A stretch of 64,000 nt of DNA from positions 310,001 through 374,000 of the forward strand of contig CAJNOJ010000031.1 in assembly GCA_905250025.1 (NCBI GenBank). The letters run 5' to 3'. The notes below the pieces were generated by a model. It had not been told where the DNA came from. It saw only the letters and a program-made list of their open reading frames with translations, and made no database searches. This DNA is from Adineta ricciae. Lineage: Eukaryota > Rotifera > Eurotatoria > Adinetida > Adinetidae. Below are positions 43,745 through 53,853 of the stretch, in pieces (positions within the stretch are counted from its first letter, which is position 1; the number at the start of each line of letters is the position of its first letter). The translations under genes were made by a program, and so were the position numbers.

Positions 43745-44059
43745 ATGTCGTCAATTGTATATTCAATGCCATTTTCTGTTAATGTACCATCAACAGTCAC
43801 CAGTGATATAAAACGTCATTTTACGGATTCAATTCAAGTGATCGATAATCGAACTGAAGCATCATTTCGTGGTCGACCATTGAACGGTGAACAACTGTCT
43901 ATTCCAAGTGATTATGTCGGTCTTTTGACAAATTCGTCAGATATTGTCTCGTCCTTCGATAAATTAACGTATTTTAATCTGGATTGTTCAACATCGAAAA
44001 ATGATTGTATAGTTCGAAGTGTTCGATGGCTTTCTTTAGCAAAAATTCTTCATGAATGA
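43745..44059 (+). CDS. RNASEH2C: ribonuclease H2 subunit C
   Basis: Single exon, 104 residues. RNASEH2C is a non-catalytic subunit that supports the RNase H2A catalytic chain, which removes ribonucleotides from DNA. The family signature is seen as EASFRGRPLNGEQLSIPSDYVGLL (compare FRGR-x-L-x-G-E in animals), preceded by DIKRHFTDSIQVID and followed by FDKLTYFNLD and the closing VRWLSLAKILHE. It is shorter than the human protein (164) because the central acidic loop is nearly absent. It lies between the chromo-shadow gene (54 nt) and RPL15 (51 nt) on the same strand, the tightest gene spacing in the window. Confidence 0.82.
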   Translation: MSSIVYSMPFSVNVPSTVTSDIKRHFTDSIQVIDNRTEASFRGRPLNGEQLSIPSDYVGLLTNSSDIVSSFDKLTYFNLDCSTSKNDCIVRSVRWLSLAKILHE

Positions 44060-44110
44060 AATGGAATCTTCTTAAATTGAATCTCTTTTCTAGATTGATA
44101 AAAAATCATC
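44060..44110 (+). promoter_or_regulatory. 51-nt intercistronic gap with acceptor before RPL15
   Basis: AATCTCTTTTCTAG, a good polypyrimidine tract plus AG, ends at 44093, 17 nt before the RPL15 ATG (44111). No AATAAA lies in the gap. Confidence 0.5.
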
Positions 44111-44848
44111 ATGGGTGCATACAAATATCTTCAAGAAATCTACCGCAAAAAGCAAAGTGACGTGATGCGCTTCATTTTCCGTATCCGCACATGGCATTAT
44201 CGACAATTAGCTGCTATTCACCGTGCACCAAAATCAACACGACCAGAAAAAGCACGACGTGTTGGTTACAAAGCTAAAGCTGGCTATGTAAGTAGACCAT
44301 TCTTTATTTTTTCATAAAAGGAAATGTTGATCGATTTATTTCACATCTAGGTTATCTACCGAGTACGTGTCCGACGTGGTTCACGTAAGAAGCCAGTACC
44401 AAAAGGTCAAGTCTACGGTAAACCAAAACATCAAGGTATCAATCAATTGAAATTCCAACGTTCATTACAATCCGTTGCTGAAGAACGTGTTGGTCGTCGT
44501 TGCCCAACATTACGTGTACTTAACTCATACTGGATTGCTCAAGATGCCACATTCAAATTCTATGAGGTTATCCTTGTAGATCCATGTCATAAAGGTTAGA
44601 AAAGAAAAAAAAAAGAGAAAAAATTTATCGATGTATGGTCTTTTTCAATTTCAGGTATTCGACGTGACGCACGTATTAATTGGATTTGTAAAGCAAATAA
44701 GAAACATCGTGAATTACGTGGTTTGACATCAGCGGGAAGAAAATCTCGTGGACTTGGTCATGGTCACCGCTATTCACTCACGACAGGCGGATCACGTCGC
44801 AAATGCTGGAAACGCCGACAACAACTCAGTCTTCGACGATATCGTTAA
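44111..44848 (+). CDS. RPL15: 60S ribosomal protein L15 (eL15)
   Basis: Three exons coding the full, highly conserved protein: [92 protein letters not shown], ending [17 protein letters not shown]. About 204 residues, the normal eL15 length, and extremely basic. The first intron begins after AAAGCTGGCTAT and is roughly 65 nt. It is the third gene in the CSD-RNASEH2C-RPL15 cluster. Confidence 0.97.
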
Positions 44849-46049
44849 ACAATACCGACAACAATATCAACGAGAACAAGATCATCAAAATTTGTTTTCA
44901 TTTATTATCACTATTGTTGTTAAAATTTCATATAATTCGATCGAATATGAAAGAAGAAATTTGAAGAAAAAGAAATAGTCAGAAACTCCGTTTTTTGTCA
45001 ATATAGGATGTCGACAAGTCATTCGTGACATACAACAGAACCGTACCGATCTGTTTTGTTCGAGTCACAGGAGAGGTGATTGTTATTTTAGTGTCTGATC
45101 GACAAATAGATCGATTAGCATCGACATTATTTCCTTCTAATCATTTTTTTTCACTCGTAATCGACGGCGACATTAATCAGCTTAACTATTTACGTCTTAA
45201 TTGCGATGACGTATGTAGAGTTAGAACGTTCTTTCAAGATAATGAAGCGAAAATTTCTAACCGTGCTCTTTCTATGGTCGGTCTTGGATAGAAAATTCTC
45301 TGCTTGAATGACAAACAAAACTCAATAGCATTTCTGACGCATTGTTCAATCTGCTCGAATCGATTTGATTCATTCCAAACTATAGATTAACACGACCGTG
45401 ATTAATCGAATTTATGATTAGCATAGTTAGATCTTTCGAATGTACTTGACATGCATTTTATCATGTGTTGAAGTGGAGCGATTGATTCGCAGAGGAAATG
45501 TCAGTGTATTCAAGAAGATGAATTCGAAATTCTCGGGAGGAGTCTGATTTCGTCTCTCGAGTTTGATGATTTAGACAAATTTGATTATCGATTAGCAAAT
45601 TGAATGTACACAAATACGAACCTCGATTTCTTTTTCGCGAATAAATCCAAATGTTTTCTTCCGATGCAAAGAAACATTAAAATTTCACATCTGGAAATAG
45701 ATTTCTGTCTTCCAAACAAAGCCAAATCGTCATATTCCAGAAAACAAACAAAGTTTTATTAATAATAATAATAATAATAAGCACATCGAACATTCTGCCT
45801 TTTTCTATTTCTTTTGCTCCCGAGCTCACCGGTTATATTTGTATAAGAATATTTTCTTTTCATTAATCGATCACTATCTATACATTTTGAGAAAAATACA
45901 TAGAATTTGTAGCAAAAAATATATTAAAAAAAGAACGAAACGGAACCGAAGAAGAAAGAGAAGAACAACAACATTTGGAATGATTTTGCAAGAAAAAAAA
46001 ACCGAGGATATCACAAAAACATGAACTAGAAAATACATATCGATTCAGA
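44849..46049. other. intergenic, includes a (TAA)n microsatellite
   Basis: RPL15 3' side and downstream side of the minus-strand transporter. An 88-codon ORF at 45025-45291 starts with GTG and has no recognisable features. A trinucleotide AAT/TAA repeat of about eight units lies near 45757-45780. Confidence 0.45.
45757..45780. repeat. (TAA)n microsatellite
   Basis: Tandem AAT/TAA trinucleotides, about eight units, flanked by unique sequence. Confidence 0.8.
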
Positions 46050-47964
46050 TTAGACAGAGCGTCGTAATAAATCCGTCGGATCCATCTTTTGTGAATTGAC
46101 ATGTAGATCAATATGTGAGTGAATCATAATATTATCATTATCTTCTGAAGTCGACTGATGACCACGATGCCGTCGACGTGTGCCATATGCACATCGATTG
46201 ATATTCCCACCTGGTTCGATGTACTCATACTGTAAAGTGAAATGACGTATGCAATGAGTTTCAAAGATTCGTTGTAATTGACGACCGAACAAATCTGTAC
46301 ATGTACTTAAAGATAAATCTTCATCACAAACAACATGCAACGTTGCAAAGATATCTCGAGCCGTTGCTCTAAATAGATCATTTCGTTAATGAAGAATAAG
46401 AAAACGAACAGAACAATCTTATACCTCCATACATGTACACCATGTACAGCACGTATCTGTGGAATTGTTTTCATAATCGTTTTGATTAGTTGTTTGGTAT
46501 TGATACCAGCCGGAACAGCTTCGACTAGGATATTGCCTAGTGACCAGATAACAGGAATAGCTTTAATTGCGATAACAACCACCATGACTAATGTCAAAGA
46601 TGGATCAATATATTTTAACCATAGATTGATTTGGTTTCCACTGTCGTCTTTGTTTGGAATAAATTTGTTTAATAAACCAGAAAATAATACTATTGAAGAT
46701 TCGAGAAGAACAGCCTGAATAGAAGAAAAAAAAATCAATGAGAAGTTTTCCTTTATTGTTCTGCTAACCATGGAAAAAGAATCTCTATTAATATATATTG
46801 TCAAAAATGACAATTGAGATTAATCGACTCGTTCTCGTGAAAAACATCCGACGCACTTAGGGTTGTACTTCATCTTTTGAAGTTAATTTCTCTCCCTTCA
46901 TTGGACAGAAAACCTTCACTTACCAATGAATGTAATGAAAGCGCGTGTAGTGTTGCAAAGACACGTGAGTTTTGCAAATCATCTTCGGGATCCGATTCCA
47001 TTTGATTAAGTGCAAATGTCGACGACATCACTGAATCTCCACTTCGACTTCTCATGCGTGTGAATTCGACAGATACACGATCAGGCACACGTAATTGTTT
47101 CTCACTAGTATCACTAGTACGTTCTTCTCTAACTGGTTCAGTTGATGATCCCGAAACTATAAAAGAATTTTTATACGTGTCATTTAACGAGGGTAAGATT
47201 AAATCGTTTGATAATGTTCGTTTTCTTCGTTGATCATAATTAGGAGGTGGATTCGTATTTGTACTCGATTCTGTAACAACAAGTTCAGGAACGATAATAG
47301 ATGGACGATTAGATGGAAGAGTTGCTTGCTCGATTAGAGGATTTTCATTGGGCTCAGCATTCGCATCGAGATTTCTCAGCGTGGTATACACACTTCGAAC
47401 GAAATCATTTTTCTTTTGTTCAACGATTTCATGGCCTATGTTATGATCATGACGGTATCCACGAAACAAAAATAGGCCCAGTAGACCGATGACGCATCCG
47501 CCAGTACCAAGAAGAATCATCGCGAATGCATCTTCGATATGATTGGGATTGATTAATTTATTCACAGCATCGACAATAATTGACAAAGAAAGTGAGACAA
47601 GAAGAACCTCCTGCAGTAAGCCAGCAAGAATTTCCAGACGTGCCCAACTGAAAGTCATAAAAGAGAAAAAAAAAGCAGTAGTCATATTTTCAATCGATCA
47701 AGGAAATCATCTGTACCCGAATGTATTTTTCGTATGTAAACGTTCAGCTTTCGCATATCGCAATGCAATTAAAGAGCCGACTAATGCAATACCTTCGGCA
47801 AATGAAAAGAGCCCATCAGCAATAAGTAATTGCGATCGTACACGTAAACCGTAGATGATTTCCGCAATTGCTATGCCGACAGTCAAGACTAACATAATGA
47901 CCATTCGACCGGTTTTTGATCGTATCATTCGGAAACACCAATATACGCGATGCCATGCCATCAT
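46050..47964 (-). CDS. cation diffusion facilitator, ZnT1/ZnT10-like, with altered metal site
   Basis: Six-helix SLC30-type transporter. It starts MMAWHRVYWCFRMI. TM2 region: LLIADGLFSFAEGIALVGSL; splicing then gives KNTFGWARLEILAG, the KNTFGW motif of the ZnT1 group. A long Ser/Arg-rich cytosolic loop between TM4 and TM5 (about 47410-46960) lacks the usual His-rich zinc loop (only GYRHDHN at its start). TM5 reads HSLAVLLESSIVLFSGLL. The C-terminal cytosolic domain is conserved (RAVHGVHVWR, ARDIFATLHVVCDE). The zinc-binding HxxxD pairs of TM2 and TM5 are replaced by FxxxE and AxxxE, so classical zinc export is doubtful; another substrate or a partner-subunit role is possible. An AG precedes the ATG directly. 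Confidence 0.83.
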
Positions 47965-50801
47965 CTAATTCGTTTTGATCTTATTAGTATTGTTATTTTT
48001 GTTTTTGTTGTTGCCACTTGCTGCCACATCAATTATGAATAGTCATCGTCTCCTATTCAGTACAGAGACTAGACAAGAGAATTGAAGAAGAAACGGATTA
48101 TCATGATTGTTTTCTAGAAAATCGATGGAAGAGATATTTGTGGAGAAACAAAAAACAAGAAAATAACATTTGAGATAAATATGCGTGCGCGCTAACAGAA
48201 TATTGGTATCAGGTGCTGGTTACAGCTGTCGCTTATACCATGAAAAATCGACGGAAACACGCCGAACAAAGAGTAATCAGTATCGACAGTAAGATAAATG
48301 AGAAAACTTTTCCACTTCCATATGGATATAACTTTTTCACACAAACACGTCATCTATTCTACATTAACAACAGTCAATACAGCGAGAAAATCGAAAACAA
48401 AAAGAACTTTATGCTTCCGGTTCATGGACGTCGTATCGACACTGTGGTTCTTCTTTTAGTTCTCGATCATATAATTCCTCGAAGTGAAGAAGGTTCATTT
48501 CTAAGTAGAATCATGATTAAGGTTCGAATAATAGAAATAGATTAGAAAAGGTTCTTTCATTACTTAAGCACGATTAACTATTCGATTTAGAAAATTACGC
48601 ACATGATGCTCACATCTTCCTTCTTTTTCTTGATGCAGTGGACTGACGAAAGAAACAGAAAAATAGAAGCAAGAAAAAGTTTTACTCTAATGAAATCGAG
48701 ATCTACTCTTCCATACGAGCACTTTAATAATCATTTTCAAAGTAAACATCATTGAATAATTATAAGGTCTATGACGTATAAAAACACGGAATGAAAACTT
48801 TTTCAAATGTGTTAAACAAATCAGGGCAAATGAAGAGTATTATATCGATCGCAACTAATATCCTTACAAACATATTTTCTAAGCAATAATTATCTCGTGA
48901 TATTTCTTTGACGAAACTGTTCTCCTACGATTTAAAACAGTTAATTTGTCACAGTACGAAAATAGAATGAGAAAAAGAAAAAATAAATTTTAATATCTCA
49001 CGTTTTCTCCTTGCTCGTCTGCTGTTTGGTGTCGATACTTTTGAAATGCTTCCCTTCTTCGCTCTCCTCAATTCTCCGTCGTCACTTCTAACATACTAAA
49101 TGTGTTGTTGCGCCTTCGCTGCCACTCCATCTCGACGTTCTACGAGTCATTTTTGTTCTCTTTGTTAGTGCCGGCTAGATAATATATTTGAAACAACGAC
49201 AAAGTCATTCATATATATATATTTATGCAAAAAAAAACGATCCGTCTCTTTTCAGTCAATGAGCTGTGTTTTCTTAAGTGACGTACCCGGAAATCGAATG
49301 ACTTGTCTATCCGGCCATCGATTTATCAGTTAATCGAATCGAATGAAAACCGATGGAAGGAGTTTTCATCTTCATATTTGCCACTTTCACTTTATTCTAC
49401 ATCAACTCTCCTTCCTCCTCTATTCTCTCGCTTTTTCTTCTCCTTCTCCATACTTTATTAACATGAAATGCACTTAATCTGATGCACAACAACAGCAAGC
49501 GTAAAGAACAAGAAAGAAAAGCGAGAAAAATATGTCGTAGTCATCCCAGATTTTTTTCAATAACATCAAAACGCGCCTGCTTTCGAAGATAACCATCTTC
49601 ATTCTGTTACAATAATAAATATTGGCAAATTAATCGTGAACAAAACGGTCTCCAATGGGACCAGAATAGAAACTAGTTTACTCGCAACATTTGTTATTGT
49701 CATACGAAAATAATTCATTAAACGAACAAAAGAAAGCAGAAGAGATATTATTTACATGTCGAATGTTATACTTTTTTTTATTAATCAAAGACTAATTTCA
49801 TTGAATGTAAAGCAAAACAAACGATTCGTGTTGACTTGCTTTTTCAGAAGACAAAAAAAGCTTGTAAGATAATATATTTAGTTTCAAGTAGCGATAAGTA
49901 TTCAGGTTTCTTTTCATATAATATGATTTATTATGAGCTTTTTTCCAATGCGAAAGATCTTGAAAGTGAAGAGAAGAAAAGTGTTGTGCTCAAACACAAA
50001 CGGCCTTGGAAAATCATTCCTTTTCCGCGGTAATGACAAAGAAAGCAGATTCGTTAGTCACTCTTGCTAAACATTAACAGTCAACATTACCATTTGATAT
50101 GCTTGTCACATAGGCATCCTTTGAGAATGGCAACGAAATCGAATCTTTCCAGATAACCTATCTTCGAGTATAAAATTCTTGAAAAAATACGACAAAAGTA
50201 ATTGATTCGATAGAACAATCTTCATTTTGTTTATTTTCTCATCGAGACAAATCGCTTTCTATTTCGGGAGAACTAAATAGCTTCACTCTTATTCACTGCC
50301 GTTAATAATAAAACACTTGTTTAGTGTACGGGTATTTCTTGCACCCTTTTGGCATTTGCAAAGATAACGAAACCTACTCATTCGTCATATTTAAGCTTGA
50401 ATACGTGTGAGAATGTTCATGATTTCATTAATTTATTTATATCAATTGTAATATATCTATGTGGGTTCTTTTTATGTGTATTTGCACATAGAAGAGGCGT
50501 TGATTTTATTAATTGCGTATCATTGACATTTCAAAACTGTAAGCAATATAAAAACAAGTCGGATTATGGGCAATTTTACACGTAGACAAATGCTCGGAAT
50601 AAGATGTATGAGCGAGGAAAAATGATATATATTGTTGATTCGATGCAGATGCTTTAAATATACAATTTATAAATCATTTAGCATATTTCTCATAATATCA
50701 GCTGTGTGTATAATTAGACAATGCAGCATAGACATAGCGAACTAAAGTATAAACTTTCAGCAATGCAAAAAAGTCGAGAAAACTATGATTGTTCATCAAT
50801 A
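47965..50801. other. 2.8-kb gene-poor stretch
   Basis: Between two minus-strand genes. ORFs at 48213-48545 and 50349-50585 are open but show no motif and lack support. TATATATATAT near 49212 and scattered T/C tracts. I see no RNA gene or repeat. Confidence 0.4.
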
Positions 50802-52255
50802 TTAAAAGATGGTTAATGTTATATTATCGAAATAACATAGTTGTTGAGTGTCAACTGTTTTGACACCAAAATGTATCGTAATGTGACGTGTGTATACCGG
50901 TACATGATAATTGACTTCTCCGTATTGATACATACTGGTGTTTTTTGTCAAGATGAAATTGTTAGTTGCTTCTAAAAGTAGTGCATTGCGCAAGAGAGAA
51001 GGAAAAAGAATTTCTTTTACTTGAATAAATCTTTGCTTGATGAACAATGGTATCCATACGATGAAAAGTCAATTCGAAATACGATTGTTCACAATTAGCG
51101 AATGCGTTAAAAGACATCAGTGCGCTGTTTTTGTCGATCAATAATTTGTAAATATGTAAATCGATAATTTGATAAACACGGCTGGGACTTGTCATTACAA
51201 ATGAACAATTTCCCCAAGAAGTCGCATTTTCAATCACATCTGTTGATAAATTCATGTTGTGATGAATTGGTGTCCACATTGTAGATTTACTACCAAAGCA
51301 CTATGAATAAAAGAACGGGTATTTATCATCATATAGGTGTCATTTGTGATCTTACATCGATTTCAGCATCTCCATTGATAATTAAATTTTCCGAACGATT
51401 TGGTAAGACAAACGATCCATTCGGAAATCGTGCATAGCGAAAATCATGTTCTATAACAATGGAATTTTTTCCTTCTAATTGATCATTAGTTATGTTTGCA
51501 TGATAGAGATCAGCATATGTGAAATTATTTCCTTGAACTAGTTGTGCTTGAAGAAAGTTCGCTTGAACAAGAGAAGCACCGCTGAAGTCATTGTAGAGTA
51601 TGATACTTCGAATGAAATGACCTCGATCGAGATTTGTTTCGATGAATGACGCGTTTTGCAGTGTTGAATTTATGAAGCGAGCGTTTACGAGATTGGCTTG
51701 ATCGAAATTCGCAGATATAAACTGACAATTTATGAAAATCGCATTCGAACAAATGATTCCAGGTAGATAAAGGTCACGAAATTGACTTGGACAAGTTAAT
51801 TCGATTTGATTGAAATCAGCTTCTCGTAAATTCAAACGATAATCTTTAATCAGATTTGTTTCATAGAGAAAAATAAGAACATCTTTCTTCCGTTCCGCAT
51901 TCAAACGCCTTAAAACGAGCGTTGTTTTTGTTCGAATGTAACGAAGAGATTTCTCATCCAACGGATTTGTTGCAGGTAACTTGATCAAAATATCTGAGAC
52001 ATCTTGAATATACGTATTGTATAAGAAATCTTGGTCGTGCACATACAGATTGTCTTTCCTATACCGATGTTCTGCATTGAAAAACCTTTCCTGTTGTACG
52101 ATATAGATAATCCCAAATACAATAATAATGATTGCAACACACACAGTTACGAGTAGTTTGCATTGACGTAGACAGATTTGTTGACTTTGAATTTTGTCTT
52201 CATCGAGCGAAGTTGTTGGCAGCGGTGATGAGAGCGACCAACGACGCATTATCAT
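50802..52255 (-). CDS. membrane-anchored pentapeptide-repeat protein with C-terminal beta domain
   Basis: Three exons with introns near 51306-51356 and 50980-51030. A polar N-terminus (MIMRRWSLSSPLPT) leads to a single transmembrane helix (LLVTVCVAIIIIVFGIIYIV), then a helical stretch, then roughly 20 pentapeptide units of the A(D/N)LXX or XXF type: LREADFNQIEL, ISANFDQANLVNARFINSTL, NASFIETNLDRGHF, GASLVQANFLQAQL, YADLYHANI. These form a right-handed quadrilateral beta helix. After it comes LIINGDAEID plus about 150 residues with CFGSKSTMWTP, resembling carbohydrate-binding or adhesion jelly rolls. Pentapeptide proteins are common in bacteria and rare in animals, so foreign origin is possible. 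Role unknown. Confidence 0.8.
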
Positions 52256-52618
52256 AATCGTCCGACTGCTATGATTTTCTGAGTTAAATGAACTAAACCA
52301 TCTGTCATGCAGAAAAGCTTTGACTATGTTGATAATTCCTGATCTTTCTTGAAAAAATGTTCCTTAAATATTTTTTTGCGTTTATTGGTGTCAAAAGAAA
52401 AATAGAGAAAATCCCAGTCACACTGCTTCACTCAAATAAATATCAGGAAAACGAGCCTAAAACAACAGACATAGCTGAGACAGAATCAAATATAGAAAAA
52501 AATACGATGAAACACGGAAGATTTGATAAATATTTGCAGAAAAGAATAACTCATTACATTCATACGACACTTCTGAACATTTTTAACAATTTATCGTTTT
52601 AGAAATCACCAGTTGAAA
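52256..52618. other. intergenic with an 81-codon ORF of doubtful status
   Basis: An ATG-initiated plus-strand ORF at 52357-52602 (MFLKYFFAFIGVKRKIEKIP...) has a mildly hydrophobic start and a polar remainder, but no family features. It lies between two minus-strand genes. I do not call it a gene. Confidence 0.3.
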
Positions 52619-53053
52619 TTAATTGTTCATGTTGATTAGAACATCATATTTACGATCATATCCAAGAATATTACCAACAAAACGAACACGAGTGTCTATG
52701 GCAACACTTCGCATAGGTTTTAATGTAATTGGGATTTGAGTTGCATTGAATTGATTTCTATCATGTGGTAATAACTGAAAAACACTATCGTCGAATAACC
52801 ATGTGCCTACGTCTGGTTCGCTTGCTTGGGGTTCCTTTCCTCGTGGCATGACGACACCCTGAGCAACCAAAGTCACTTGTTGATTTATTGGTAGCTGTAA
52901 ACTATAAGCAGGAATATCACCGTTTTCATCGTTCCCAATTAAGTTTTGACCCACAGCTGAAATTGTAAACTTGGCACTACTACTTTGCACAACGTGAAAT
53001 GTTCCGATAAGTAACATAAATGTAGTCCAACATTTCCAATACCACATATCCAT
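52619..53053 (-). CDS. small secreted protein (144 aa)
   Basis: Single exon. A signal peptide is likely (WTTFMLLIGTFHVVQSSSA). The mature part is about 120 residues, beta-rich in appearance with hydrophobic alternation (AYSLQLPINQQVTLVAQGVV, ATQIPITLKPM, TRVRFVGNILGYDR) and one sequon (NAT). No Cys after the signal peptide, no known motif. It sits 360 nt upstream, in transcriptional direction, of the pentapeptide-repeat gene. Family unknown. Confidence 0.6.
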   Translation of the reverse strand: MDMWYWKCWTTFMLLIGTFHVVQSSSAKFTISAVGQNLIGNDENGDIPAYSLQLPINQQVTLVAQGVVMPRGKEPQASEPDVGTWLFDDSVFQLLPHDRNQFNATQIPITLKPMRSVAIDTRVRFVGNILGYDRKYDVLINMNN

Positions 53054-53853
53054 TCGTATATATTTTTCTTCCTAAAAAACCAGTACTTTTCACGATCAGT
53101 TTTTGCTATGAAATCAATACTTTACACGGCTGCGTCGTATTTAACTGTTCTAATGACTCATACAAGTGATCGAGTCTGTTCTCTTCTTTCAAGTCAAAGT
53201 CCAATACCAGCAAAGTAGGTACTCTATATTCACACCCTCAGATCCGATAAAGCCGACTAGGCCGAGATAAACTGTCGATTCATATCACGCATTTATACGC
53301 ACTTCGTTATCAAAACAGAAGTTCTTATCGAGCAAAATATTCGATTAATATTGCCTTTAGCAAACTTTGTGTTCGGTGCACATGTGACTTGTTAGTGAAT
53401 AACTCTAGATGTTTCGATTTTCATACAAAAACCCATCCTATGTTCTTGTTTATTTCGTTATCAAGGTAAATAATTAAACATAAAACATATTTCTATACTG
53501 TTCGCACGACTAAAGATGACACAGAAACAACATACCACGGTTACATGTGAATGAAATTGAAAAGAGGTAATGGAAAAGAAGAGACGAAAACAATTGAGAA
53601 TAAAAACATCAGAAAGAGGAGAAGCGGACTGTTCCATTATTTATACTGTAACGCTAAATAAAAGTGGTCTATCAGAAAAGTAGAACGAGAGAGAGAGAGA
53701 TCAAAGCCGTGCTCTATACTGCTCAAGCTATGATCAAATTCTAAATATCAATAGAAGGGAAAATACGAGAAAAGTGCCTAAATACGTTTTTCACTATTGT
53801 AGACTAAGATATATCACTGTTCAGCAAAACGAAAACTACAATTGTACTGTTCG
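53054..53853. other. intergenic
   Basis: Upstream of the secreted-protein gene and downstream of the SLC22-like gene; includes a short GA repeat near 53686-53700. Nothing else recognised. Confidence 0.4.

Noticed and set aside
45025-45291. 88-codon ORF (VRVTGEVIVILVSDRQ...) downstream of RPL15
   Set aside because: Begins with GTG, no recognisable domain, no flanking splice or promoter signals; most likely chance.
47965-47966. AG directly before the CDF transporter ATG as a further trans-splice site
   Set aside because: The preceding sequence is A-rich with no pyrimidine tract, so the acceptor is not convincing.
48213-48545. 110-codon ORF upstream of the CDF transporter
   Set aside because: GTG start and no motif; composition resembles translated noncoding AT-rich DNA.
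52357-52602. 81-codon ATG-initiated plus-strand ORF
   Set aside because: Real ATG, but no domain, promoter or conservation argument; left as undecided noncoding.
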